DNA of 42,259 nucleotides, from NCBI GenBank assembly GCA_900545915.1, contig URAV01000035.1, forward strand, positions 1 through 42,259, given 5' to 3'. A program made the translations under genes and the position numbers. The DNA is from an uncultured Porphyromonadaceae bacterium. GTDB taxonomy: Bacteria; Bacteroidota; Bacteroidia; Bacteroidales; Coprobacteraceae. The notes under the pieces are model-generated. The model was given only the letters and a program-made list of their open reading frames with translations, made no database searches and was not told the origin of the DNA. This document shows positions 34,468 through 42,259 of the stretch, one piece after another (position 1 is the stretch's first letter; each line of letters begins with the position of its first letter).

Positions 34468-34545
34468 GAAAACGGCAAAAAGGCTGAAAGAAAACAAAAA
34501 AAACGACTTGATAATATTTTTTGTCGGAAAATTCAGACAAACTAT
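34468..34545 (+). repeat. Interspersed intergenic repeat (copy D)
   Basis: This is a single unit in plus orientation: GAAAACGGCAAAAAGGCTG, AAAGAAAAC, CTTGATAATATTTTTTG, TCGGAAAATTCAGAC and an altered end AAACTATTAG. It lies between the divergent promoters of the GNAT-nitrilase and cysE genes, the only copy placed upstream of two genes. Confidence 0.8.
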
Positions 34546-34590
34546 TAGACTCTAACCTAACTTTTAGTCCGGAATATCAACGATATTTTG

Positions 34591-34598
34591 TAACTTTG
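34591..34598 (+). promoter_or_regulatory. -7 promoter element of the cysE operon
   Basis: TAACTTTG matches TAnnTTTG and would start transcription near 34605, about 31 nt before the cysE ATG. It probably drives all six downstream genes. Confidence 0.6.
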
Positions 34599-34635
34599 CA
34601 AAGAGTGTCTTTTTAACAAAACCGAAAAAAAGAAT

Positions 34636-35535
34636 ATGAACCCGCACAAATACTCCGATGTAATCACCTCTACCGTAGAACAACTATCGGAATACGAGTC
34701 TTTCAAGGCATTATGTCATCAACATCATGACGGAGAACCGATGCCTTCAGAAAAAGTTTTACATGAGATTATCGAGTTGTGCCGGTCTCTGATTTTTCCA
34801 GGCTATTTCGGACATTCTACAATCAACCGTCGTACAATTTCATATTATGTCGGTGTAGGTACGGAACGTTTATTCGAACTATTGACCGAACAGATACTGG
34901 CAGGTCTTTGTTTTACCTGCGACCGTAAAAAATATACCAGTCTTGAAAATATGCGGGAATCGGCAAACGAGAAATCGGCAGAGTTCATCAAATCCCTGCC
35001 CGAACTACGCCGTCTGCTGGCTACCGACGTGATCGCCGCTTATAACGGAGATCCGGCAGCGGAGAGTTACGGAGAAGTCATCTTTTGCTACCCTGCAATA
35101 CGGGCTATCAGCAATTACCGCATTGCTCACTGTCTTATTCAACTGGGAGTACCGCTTATTCCTCGAATGATTTCCGAAATGGCTCATTCCGAAACAGGTA
35201 TAGATATACATCCGGCCGCTACAATCGGAGAATATTTCACTATCGATCACGGAACAGGAGTCGTTATCGGAGCGACCGCAATTATAGGCAATAACGTGAA
35301 AATTTATCAAGGGGTAACTCTCGGTGCAAAAAGTTTCCCTCTTGATGAAAACGGGAATCCGATCAAAGGTATCCCCCGACATCCAATTATCGGGAACAAT
35401 GTCATTATTTACTCCAATGCCTCTATTTTAGGCCGCATTACAATCGGAGAAGGAGCAACGATCGGCGGTAACATCTGGGTTACGGAAAACGTTGAACCCG
35501 GAGCTCGCATTTTACAACAAAAAGCAGAAAAATAA
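34636..35535 (+). CDS. cysE: Serine O-acetyltransferase (EpsC-type)
   Basis: This 299-aa enzyme makes O-acetylserine from serine and acetyl-CoA, the first step to cysteine. An N-terminal helical domain (about 1-165) is followed by a left-handed beta-helix of hexapeptide repeats (about 190-290). The active-site region is EMAHSETGIDIHPAATIGEYFTIDHGTGVVIG, with the family His residues. The length and N-terminus fit the EpsC branch rather than the shorter E. coli CysE. It is the first gene of a six-gene run, with 26 bp to the next start. The partners (rRNA methyltransferase, peptidase, purD) are not cysteine genes, so the operon appears to be of housekeeping type. Confidence 0.93.
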   Translation: MNPHKYSDVITSTVEQLSEYESFKALCHQHHDGEPMPSEKVLHEIIELCRSLIFPGYFGHSTINRRTISYYVGVGTERLFELLTEQILAGLCFTCDRKKYTSLENMRESANEKSAEFIKSLPELRRLLATDVIAAYNGDPAAESYGEVIFCYPAIRAISNYRIAHCLIQLGVPLIPRMISEMAHSETGIDIHPAATIGEYFTIDHGTGVVIGATAIIGNNVKIYQGVTLGAKSFPLDENGNPIKGIPRHPIIGNNVIIYSNASILGRITIGEGATIGGNIWVTENVEPGARILQQKAEK

Positions 35536-35561
35536 ATACGTAAATATAAAGTTTTATCAGG

Positions 35562-37112
35562 GTGAAAAATGAGAAATTTGAAATTATCGCTAAAACATTG
35601 CAAGGGTTAGAGGACATTCTGGCTCAAGAAATTGCCGAACTGGGCGGAGAAGATATCGAAATCGGCAAACGCATGGTATCTTTCAAGGGGGATAAACAGC
35701 TTTTATATAAAACGAATTTATGTTGTCGGACAGCATTGCGTGTTCTCAAACCGATTTTCTCATTTACGGCATCCGATACAGATGAGGTTTATGAAAAAAT
35801 CAAGTCTTTCGACTGGCATCAATATTTGTCTCCTGAACAAACATTCTCTATCGAATCCGTCGTTTTTTCAGAAGAATTTAAACATTCGAAGTTCGTCACC
35901 TATCGTGCTAAAGATGCCATCGCCGACTTTTTCATGGAAAAAACAGGTAAACGCCCGTCGGTCAGGCTCAACAATGCCGATCTCATATTGAACCTGCATA
36001 TTGCGCACAACACCTGCACTCTATCTCTCGACAGTTCCGGAGAATCGCTACATAAAAGAGGATACAGAGTCGCACAAACCGAAGCTCCCATCAATGAAGT
36101 TTTGGCAGCCGGCCTTATTCTTAAATCGGGATGGAAAGGTGAAAAAAATTTCATAGACCCCATGTGCGGTTCAGGAACGATCTTGATCGAAGCCGCCATG
36201 ATCGCAACAAATACAGCACCGGGAATCTATCGGAAAGACTTTGCATTCGAACGGTGGAACGATTACGATGAAGAGCTTTTTGACACTCTTTATAACGATG
36301 ACAGCAACGAAAAAGAATTCAATTTCAAGATTTACGGTTCTGACATTTCACCCAAAGCTATTGCTATCGCCCGAGAAAATATTAAAAGTGCCGGAATGGC
36401 TAAGTATATCGATCTGCAGGTAAAACCTTTTCAACAATATACCGAAGCGCCCGAAAACGGGATATTGATAACAAATCCTCCTTACGGAGAACGCATCTCA
36501 TCAAAAGACCTGTTGGGATTATATGAAATGATAGGTTCTCAGCTTAAACACGTATTCAAAGGCTATGATGCTTGGATTATCAGTTATCACGACGAATGTT
36601 TCAATAAAATAGGCCTGAAACCCGCGATTTGCATAAATATGATGAACGGTTCATTAGAATGCGAATACCGGAAATACGAAATTTTCGAAGGTAAATATAA
36701 CGACTTCAAACGCGAGGCAGGAGGATTCAAAGAAAAAAAGAAAGACAGTGAATCTACCGAGTTCAAGAAACGGGAATATCGCTTCAAAGAAAGAAACAAT
36801 GAAAAGGCAGAAAAGCGTTTACCTTGTCGAGGCAAAGAACCTTTCGCCAAAACAGAGACCCGTTTCAGAAAGAAAAAAGACGATTTCGAGAAACAGCCGG
36901 AAAATAAGAGAGAACGGAAAGACAGCAGTATTCCCGAATGGCATGGAGAAGAAGCCGTGAAAAAGTTCGTTACATTCAGACAACCCTCTATCGGCCGCAC
37001 TCCTTCTGAAGATAATCGTCCCGGCTGGAAAAAGCTTCGAGACAAGAACCTTGCACGGAAAGAAAAAGAACAGATGAAAAAATCACGTAAAAGGGATTCT
37101 CCCGATAAGTAA
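35562..37112 (+). CDS. THUMP-domain class I RNA methyltransferase (RlmL/YcbY N-half type)
   Basis: This 516-aa protein starts at GTG; an ATG nearby is out of frame. Its parts are an N-terminal ferredoxin-like and THUMP region (about 1-160), then a SAM-dependent methyltransferase domain with DPMCGSGT (about 199-206) and the N2-guanine/N6-adenine motif NPPYGER (about 305-311). In E. coli the homologous half of RlmL makes m2G2445 in 23S rRNA, and this is the likely function. From about residue 385 a tail of some 130 residues is extremely rich in Lys, Arg and Glu, probably disordered and RNA-contacting, recalling the tail of the helicase at 7.7-9.5 kb. The next gene starts 21 bp downstream. Confidence 0.9.
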   Translation: MKNEKFEIIAKTLQGLEDILAQEIAELGGEDIEIGKRMVSFKGDKQLLYKTNLCCRTALRVLKPIFSFTASDTDEVYEKIKSFDWHQYLSPEQTFSIESVVFSEEFKHSKFVTYRAKDAIADFFMEKTGKRPSVRLNNADLILNLHIAHNTCTLSLDSSGESLHKRGYRVAQTEAPINEVLAAGLILKSGWKGEKNFIDPMCGSGTILIEAAMIATNTAPGIYRKDFAFERWNDYDEELFDTLYNDDSNEKEFNFKIYGSDISPKAIAIARENIKSAGMAKYIDLQVKPFQQYTEAPENGILITNPPYGERISSKDLLGLYEMIGSQLKHVFKGYDAWIISYHDECFNKIGLKPAICINMMNGSLECEYRKYEIFEGKYNDFKREAGGFKEKKKDSESTEFKKREYRFKERNNEKAEKRLPCRGKEPFAKTETRFRKKKDDFEKQPENKRERKDSSIPEWHGEEAVKKFVTFRQPSIGRTPSEDNRPGWKKLRDKNLARKEKEQMKKSRKRDSPDK

Positions 37113-37133
37113 CAAATAAAAATGATTTATTGA

Positions 37134-39287
37134 ATGAAACTCCGTTTTTTATTTATATTAGCAATCACCCAATTTATGGCTGTATCGGCTCAACTTAAAG
37201 AATTTTCACTTGATAACCTGATGCCCGGAGGTAAAACCTACGCCCGATTTGTGCCGAAAAATATAAAGCAACTGCAATTTTTCGGAGAAAATTATATTTA
37301 TCAAAAAGGTGATTCTATAATGATCGTAAAACCGGGAAATCATAAAGAAAAAGTTCTTGTTACCGTAAAGGATATAAACAGGTTTATTGCGGAAAAAGGG
37401 CTGAAACCTGTCGGATCGATGCCCAGAATATCAGTGTGGGAAGACGGAAAAGAAAACGGAATATCGTTTTTACATGATAAGCATTTTATTCATTTATCTG
37501 CCGACGGCAGCTCTATCGAGCAGCTTTATCCATTGGAAAAAGGAGACACCGATTTCGACTTTGACCCGCACAAACGCCAATATGCCCTGACCAATGAGAA
37601 CGGACTATATATTATATCGCCAAATGGAGAACGGATAACCGTTGGTAAAGATTCGAACCGATATATTTCGATGGGTGCAAATAACGTACACCGGAATGAA
37701 TTCGGGATTAAGAAGGGCACTTTTTGGTCTTCGAAAGGAAATGCTCTTGCATTTTACCGGATGAATGAAACCATGGTAGGCGACTATCCATTAGTAGATA
37801 TTTCGGCAAGAGAAGCTAAATTGAAAAATATCAAATACCCGATGGCAGGCATGCGGAGTCACGAAGTAACAGTTGGTGTTTTTCGTCTTTCAGACAGAAA
37901 TACCGTATATCTGCATACAGGAACTCCTAAAGACCGTTACTTTACCAATATAACATGGTCTCCCGATGAAAAAGAGATTTATATACAAGAACTGAACCGT
38001 CGTCAAGACACTTGCCGTGTCGAAGTATATGATGCTACTTCAGGAAAGCATCTCCGCACTTTGTTTACCGAAACAGATGAAAAATATGTAGAACCGGAAA
38101 ATCCGCTGATTTTCATTCCCGGAAAACCCGAATTATTTATTTACACTTCCCGAAAAGACGGTTATCGGCATCTATATCTTTACGACACATCGGGAAAAAT
38201 GATCCGACAAATCACTCGGGGAGAATGGGAAGTCCTTTCGGCAGAAATAGATCCGACGGGAAAATACATGTATATTACCTCTACCGAAGCATCTCCTTTG
38301 GAAGTAAATTTATACCGGGTAACCCTCTCAAACGGAAAACGGGAAAGGCTGACTCCCATAAACGGTGTGCACAGCCCCCTGATCAGCAAATCGGGACGAT
38401 ATATGATAGACCGTTACAGCAACCATAATACTCCTCGTATGATCGATTTCTCTGATCTGAAAACAGGTAAAACAAAAAATCTATTATGTGCGCCCGACCC
38501 TTATGACGGTTATGCAATGCCGGATATAAAATGCGGGACAATAAAGGCGGCAGATGGAGAAACGGACTTATATTACCGTCTGACACAACCGGCAAAAATC
38601 GAAACCGGCAAGAAGTACCCTGTCATCGTATATGTGTATGGAGGACCTCATGTCCAACAAGTACGAGACGGCTGGAAGTGGGATGTCAGAGGCTGGGATA
38701 TTTATATGGCAAATCGGGGATATATTATCTTTACAATAGATGGAAGAGGGTCGGCAAACCGGGGATCGGCATTTGAAAACGCCACCCATCGGCAACTTGG
38801 AAAAATTGAACTGCAAGATCAGATGGAAGGTATAAAATGGCTGAAATCTCTACCGTATGTCGATGAAAACAGAATCGGTGTACACGGATGGAGTTTCGGC
38901 GGATTTATGACCACGAATATGATGCTGAACAATCCCGAAACATTCAAAACCGGTGTTGCCGGAGGACCTGTAATCGATTGGAAATATTATGAAATAATGT
39001 ACGGGGAACGTTATATGGGATCGCCTAAAGAGAATGCACAAGGATATGAAAACAGTAATTTGAACCGTATTGCGGGAAACCTTCAAGGACATTTATTACT
39101 GATACACGGAGATCAAGATCCGGTCGTAGTCTGGCAACACAGCTTGTCTTTTTTAAAAAGTTGCATTCAATCCGGAACATATCCCGACTATTTTGTATAT
39201 CCGGGACACTTCCACAATGTATTGGGGTCTGATCGGGTACATTTATATGAAAAAATAACTCGGTATTTTGACGATTATTTAAAATAA
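37134..39287 (+). CDS. Secreted S9 family dipeptidyl/oligopeptidyl peptidase (DPP IV-like)
   Basis: This 717-aa protein has a signal peptide (MKLRFLFILAITQFMAVSA, cleavage before QLKEF). An N-terminal eight-bladed beta-propeller of the DPP IV type (about 90-450) is followed by an alpha/beta-hydrolase domain. Catalytic residues are visible: Ser587 in GWSFGG, Asp662 in HGDQDPVV, and His694 in GHFHNV. Such periplasmic enzymes remove di- or tripeptides after proline from peptides taken up for growth. The length is typical. It lies between the rRNA methyltransferase gene and purD, with gaps of 21 and 20 bp. Exact cleavage preference is not predictable. Confidence 0.92.
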   Translation: MKLRFLFILAITQFMAVSAQLKEFSLDNLMPGGKTYARFVPKNIKQLQFFGENYIYQKGDSIMIVKPGNHKEKVLVTVKDINRFIAEKGLKPVGSMPRISVWEDGKENGISFLHDKHFIHLSADGSSIEQLYPLEKGDTDFDFDPHKRQYALTNENGLYIISPNGERITVGKDSNRYISMGANNVHRNEFGIKKGTFWSSKGNALAFYRMNETMVGDYPLVDISAREAKLKNIKYPMAGMRSHEVTVGVFRLSDRNTVYLHTGTPKDRYFTNITWSPDEKEIYIQELNRRQDTCRVEVYDATSGKHLRTLFTETDEKYVEPENPLIFIPGKPELFIYTSRKDGYRHLYLYDTSGKMIRQITRGEWEVLSAEIDPTGKYMYITSTEASPLEVNLYRVTLSNGKRERLTPINGVHSPLISKSGRYMIDRYSNHNTPRMIDFSDLKTGKTKNLLCAPDPYDGYAMPDIKCGTIKAADGETDLYYRLTQPAKIETGKKYPVIVYVYGGPHVQQVRDGWKWDVRGWDIYMANRGYIIFTIDGRGSANRGSAFENATHRQLGKIELQDQMEGIKWLKSLPYVDENRIGVHGWSFGGFMTTNMMLNNPETFKTGVAGGPVIDWKYYEIMYGERYMGSPKENAQGYENSNLNRIAGNLQGHLLLIHGDQDPVVVWQHSLSFLKSCIQSGTYPDYFVYPGHFHNVLGSDRVHLYEKITRYFDDYLK

Positions 39288-39307
39288 ACTAAGAAAAACA
39301 GACAATA

Positions 39308-40576
39308 ATGAACATTTTGTTATTAGGATCAGGAGGCCGGGAAAACGCTCTGGCATGGAAAATAAAACAAAGTCCGAAAGTAAATAAATTATATATTGCC
39401 CCGGGCAATGCAGGAACAGCGGCGATCGGCATCAATATAGCTCTGTCGGCATCCGATTTTGACGGCATCCGTCAGTTTGTCCTCGACAATAATATAAATA
39501 TGGTCGTAGTAGGGCCTGAAGATCCATTGGTAAAAGGTATATACGATTATTTCAAAACCGATCCGGAATTAAATAAAATTCCGGTAATAGGACCATCAAA
39601 AGAGGGTGCGCGACTCGAAGGGAGCAAAGACTTCGCCAAAGCATTTATGATGCGTCATCATATCCCCACCGCCCGCTATGCAAGTTTCACAGCCGAACAG
39701 TATGATAAAGCATGTGCTTTTCTCGATACATTAGAAGCTCCGTACGTACTGAAAGCCGACGGACTGGCAGCAGGGAAAGGTGTGTTGATCATTCCCGACT
39801 TGAACGAAGCGAAACGGGAATTGAAAGAAATGCTCGACGGTATGTTCGGAGAAGCGAGCAGCACGGTCGTCATAGAAGAATTTTTATCCGGAATCGAATG
39901 CTCGGTCTTCGTTCTTTCCGATGGCAATTCTTATAAAATACTCCCTGAGGCAAAAGACTACAAACGGATCGGAGAAGGCGATACCGGATTGAATACGGGA
40001 GGTATGGGCGCGGTTTCTCCCGTACCGTTCGCTGATGCTGAATTTATGAAAAAAGTTGAAGACCGCATCGTAAAACCGACAATAGAAGGCCTAAAAGCCG
40101 AAAATATCGAATACAAAGGTTTTATATTCCTCGGTCTTATCAATGTGAAAAACGAACCGATGGTAATAGAGTATAACGTGCGAATGGGAGATCCTGAGAC
40201 AGAAGCGGTAATGCTCCGTATAGCTTCTGATTTGGTAGAACTATTCGAAGGTGTAGCCGAAGGCAAACTATCCGAAAAAGAACTCCGAGTCGATCCTCGC
40301 TCCGCAGTAACGGTTATGCTCGTATCAGGAGGTTATCCGGGCAATTACGAAAAAGGGAAAATAATCACCGGAATCGACCAGATAAACGACAGTATCTTAT
40401 TCCACGCCGGGACAGCATTGAAAGACGGGGATATCATCACGAACGGAGGTCGCGTTATCGCCGTAAGTTCTTACGGAAAAGATAAAAACGAAGCTCTTGC
40501 GACATCATTTAAGAATGCGGAAAAAATCTCTTTCGAAAAGAAATATTTCCGCCACGATATAGGTTTTGACCTTTAA
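39308..40576 (+). CDS. purD: Phosphoribosylamine-glycine ligase
   Basis: This 422-aa ATP-grasp enzyme makes glycinamide ribonucleotide from phosphoribosylamine, glycine and ATP, the second step of purine synthesis. The N-terminal GSGGRENALAWKI, VVVGPEDPLVKG and the ATP-grasp core (LKADGLAAGKGVLI, NTGGMGAVSPVP, EYNVRMGDPETEAVM) are complete, and length is normal. It is the fourth gene of the cysE run; the membrane-protein gene starts 4 bp after its stop. Other pur genes are not in the window. Confidence 0.96.
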   Translation: MNILLLGSGGRENALAWKIKQSPKVNKLYIAPGNAGTAAIGINIALSASDFDGIRQFVLDNNINMVVVGPEDPLVKGIYDYFKTDPELNKIPVIGPSKEGARLEGSKDFAKAFMMRHHIPTARYASFTAEQYDKACAFLDTLEAPYVLKADGLAAGKGVLIIPDLNEAKRELKEMLDGMFGEASSTVVIEEFLSGIECSVFVLSDGNSYKILPEAKDYKRIGEGDTGLNTGGMGAVSPVPFADAEFMKKVEDRIVKPTIEGLKAENIEYKGFIFLGLINVKNEPMVIEYNVRMGDPETEAVMLRIASDLVELFEGVAEGKLSEKELRVDPRSAVTVMLVSGGYPGNYEKGKIITGIDQINDSILFHAGTALKDGDIITNGGRVIAVSSYGKDKNEALATSFKNAEKISFEKKYFRHDIGFDL

Positions 40577-40580
40577 CAAT

Positions 40581-41585
40581 ATGAGGGAAGACAAGCTATA
40601 CAATATTTCGGGCAGTACTACCACCATTACATTCAGTGTGGTAGCTGCCTGTTTGTTATCTTTGGTAGCTTACTTCTTTTACGAGCCGCAGGTATCCGGC
40701 ACAGAAGGCTTGCTGTCTTTTTTGTTCAACAGAATACATACCGAGCATATCCGTATTATTATCAATCTGGGAGCAATCTTGATAAGCAGTTTATTACTCC
40801 TATGGATCAATAACATATATACGATCGTAAGAGCGCATTCATCGCTTCCTCTGTTATTTTTCTTATTATTCGAATGTTCCAATCCTGAACTGACGTCAGA
40901 ATTACGAATCGGTAATATTCTCGTACCGGTAGTTTTATTGTCCATAGCACTTCTTTACAGTACATATCAAAATATTCGTCCGCAAAATCAAGCTTTTACC
41001 TTTTCCCTGCTTATTACAACCGGTTTTCTGTTCTGGACACCGTTAATATTCTTTCTTCCGATATTCTGGATCGGATTGTATCAAACCCGAGCATTGAGCT
41101 CTAAAACATTTTTTGCATCTACAACCGGAATTATTACGGTTTTATGGCTTTTTTACGGAGGACATCTCATTTGGAACTATCCGTTATCACTCAGCGAAAT
41201 ATCCGACAGTATCGGATCGGTACATTGGTTGCACGATGAAGGAGAATTTTTTCAACTATTATATCTCTTACCGACAATCGCTATCGGATTCATTGCAGGC
41301 ATAAGCAGCCTTTATAAGCATTACAGCGACAAAATATGTACTCGTGTTTACAACGAGTTTATCAATGTCTTATCTGTGTGTACAACAATATTCATCGGAT
41401 TGAATATTTCGGAGTTTTACAACTTCCTGCCTTTTTTAAATGTATATGTAGCAATACAAGCATCACACCTCTTCAATAATATTACCAACAAGGCAATGGT
41501 TTATTTGTTCTATACCATTATATTCATTTATCTATTATTCTATTTATGGATTTTATTGCAGGACTTAGTGAGTGGGGTTATATAG
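40581..41585 (+). CDS. Polytopic membrane protein, function unknown
   Basis: This 334-aa protein has about 9-10 hydrophobic helices, short loops and few charged residues. I recognise no catalytic motif. It resembles the DUF6427-like membrane proteins found next to purD or purine genes in Bacteroidota, but this is from memory and uncertain. The open frame begins at 40566, overlapping purD; the Met at 40581 (MREDKLYN), 4 bp after the purD stop, is preferred. Its end overlaps the YqaA-type gene by 40 bp, which points to translational coupling and joint function in the membrane. Confidence 0.75.
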   Translation: MREDKLYNISGSTTTITFSVVAACLLSLVAYFFYEPQVSGTEGLLSFLFNRIHTEHIRIIINLGAILISSLLLLWINNIYTIVRAHSSLPLLFFLLFECSNPELTSELRIGNILVPVVLLSIALLYSTYQNIRPQNQAFTFSLLITTGFLFWTPLIFFLPIFWIGLYQTRALSSKTFFASTTGIITVLWLFYGGHLIWNYPLSLSEISDSIGSVHWLHDEGEFFQLLYLLPTIAIGFIAGISSLYKHYSDKICTRVYNEFINVLSVCTTIFIGLNISEFYNFLPFLNVYVAIQASHLFNNITNKAMVYLFYTIIFIYLLFYLWILLQDLVSGVI

Positions 41586-42004
41586 GACTTTTTATAGCAG
41601 GTTTTCTTGCCGGAAGCATTCTTCCGTTTAGTTCAGAAGTCGTATTAGGTCTGCTGCTATATGCCGGATACAATGAATGGGGATGTCTCGCTTCGGCGAC
41701 TGCTGGAAATTGGCTGGGAGGTGTAACCTGCTATTATATAGGACGACTGGGCAAGGTCGAATGGATAGAGAAATATCTGAAACTGGATGCCGTCAAATTG
41801 CAGAAAGTGCAGGATTGGATAAAAGGGAAAGGTTCCTGGATGGGCTTTTTCGTTTTCCTTCCCGGTATAGGCGATTTTATCGCCGTGGCGCTCGGTTTTC
41901 TCCGCGCCAATATCTGGATCGTGGCTGTCTCGATGTTTCTCGGAAAGGCGATCCGATATTGGGTTTGGATGGAATTTGTCTATAAAGTACAGGGAATGTT
42001 CTGA
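41546..42004 (+). CDS. YqaA-family (VTT/DedA-like) inner-membrane protein
   Basis: This 152-aa membrane protein is of the small YqaA branch of the SNARE-associated/VTT superfamily. It has an N-terminal re-entrant helix pair with LAGSILPFSSEVVLGLLLYAGY, then GNWLGGVTCYYIGRLGK, an amphipathic helix WIEKYLKLDAVKLQKVQDWIKGKG, and a second set FFVFLPGIGDFIAVALGFLRA. VTT proteins are linked to lipid or small-molecule transport; for YqaA the substrate is unknown. The gene starts 40 bp inside the upstream membrane-protein gene. Its stop directly abuts the stop of the convergent gene, with no terminator between. Confidence 0.88.
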   Translation: MDFIAGLSEWGYIGLFIAGFLAGSILPFSSEVVLGLLLYAGYNEWGCLASATAGNWLGGVTCYYIGRLGKVEWIEKYLKLDAVKLQKVQDWIKGKGSWMGFFVFLPGIGDFIAVALGFLRANIWIVAVSMFLGKAIRYWVWMEFVYKVQGMF

Positions 42005-42259
42005 TTATTCCACTTTGACATATATTTTCGTATACACCTCGTTATGGCGGGCGTAAATGGCATAATTTCCCCGGATGTCGCTCCACGAAGGCAGAAGTGT
42101 GACTTTCAGTATGACGCCTTCGGTCGTAATCTGAAAGAGGTCTTCGAGGTCGCTATCGTAGCTGAACTCCGTGTCTTTGGGAAATTCCCGGACAATCTCG
42201 TCTTCATAACCGCTTACCACTGTCCCGATCGTGCTGTCGTAGGCGGGTAACCCGTCTGC
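42005..42259 (-). CDS. Partial hypothetical protein, C-terminal end only
   Basis: The frame is open from the right edge of the window to a TAA at 42005-42007, giving the last 84 residues. A GTG at 42220 could serve as a start, but the 13 codons before it are also open, so a longer protein beginning outside the window is more likely. The visible part is acidic, probably beta-stranded (VILKVTLLPSW, YAIYARHNEVYTKIYVKVE), without recognisable domain. A sample line here has about 50% GC against about 35% in the membrane-protein gene to the left. Confidence 0.55.
   Translation of the reverse strand, partial: ADGLPAYDSTIGTVVSGYEDEIVREFPKDTEFSYDSDLEDLFQITTEGVILKVTLLPSWSDIRGNYAIYARHNEVYTKIYVKVE

Noticed and set aside
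1..42259. CRISPR array, tRNA or rRNA gene
   Set aside because: No regularly spaced direct repeats and no cloverleaf or rRNA-like segment seen in any intergenic interval by eye; a tRNAscan or covariance search could not be run.

Overview
The window is a contiguous, gene-dense piece of a Bacteroidota chromosome, most likely order Bacteroidales. This rests on four things seen in the sequence: promoters of the TAnnTTTG (-7) type with no purine-rich ribosome binding sites; lipoproteins with a Cys directly followed by Ser/Gly; a secreted protein ending in a type IX secretion-like tail; and family-typical genes such as a GNAT-nitrilase fusion, a CBS-less arabinose-5-phosphate isomerase, DPP-type S9 peptidases and MetG with a C-terminal tRNA-binding domain. 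The DNA is AT-rich. A genus close to Coprobacter or Barnesiella is a guess.

Layout. 0.4-1.9 kb (minus): mnmA followed by a Fur-family regulator. 2.0-4.0 kb: a HAD hydrolase (plus) and an M16 zinc protease (minus). 4.1-6.3 kb (plus): LOG nucleotide hydrolase, arabinose-5-phosphate isomerase and PfkB kinase, ended by a terminator. 6.4-7.5 kb: a lipoprotein of the tyrosine phosphatase fold whose catalytic arginine is replaced. 7.5-9.5 kb: a DEAD-box helicase behind a roughly 140-nt leader that can fold in two exclusive ways. 9.7-11.2 kb: a GH3-like acyl-adenylating enzyme. 11.6-14.0 kb (minus): a large secreted beta-rich protein. 14.2-16.9 kb (minus): ComM/YifB and a thioredoxin-fold lipoprotein without its CXXC. 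17.0-18.3 kb (minus): metK.

18.6-28.3 kb (minus) is a surface-polysaccharide locus in two transcription units. One holds a Wzx-like flippase and three glycosyltransferases. The other, with its own promoter and terminator, holds CDP-glucose 4,6-dehydratase, the Fe-S/PLP 3-dehydrase, an SDR and a ThDP enzyme. That set matches the logic of branched 3,6-dideoxy sugars of the yersiniose type and is the most interesting system here. The cytidylyltransferase and the E3 reductase are not in the window.

28.5-30.5 kb (minus): metG. 30.7-32.8 kb (plus): a fused ADP-forming acyl-CoA synthetase. 32.8-34.3 kb (minus): the GNAT-nitrilase fusion. 34.6-42.0 kb (plus): a tight six-gene run (cysE, an RlmL-type rRNA methyltransferase, a DPP peptidase, purD, a membrane protein, a YqaA-type protein). 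A partial hypothetical gene runs off the right edge in a stretch of clearly higher GC.

A repeat family of about 75 bp, not explained by any gene, recurs between genes at 1-135, 11338-11494, 28408-28478 and 34468-34545. Short remnants of its end lie at 2741, 14197 and perhaps 16995. Two copies are arranged as inverted pairs. I saw no tRNA, rRNA, CRISPR array, transposase or phage gene. Several start codons are placed downstream of the longest open frame, because a -7 promoter lies inside or at the start of the longer frame or because a lipoprotein signal begins there.
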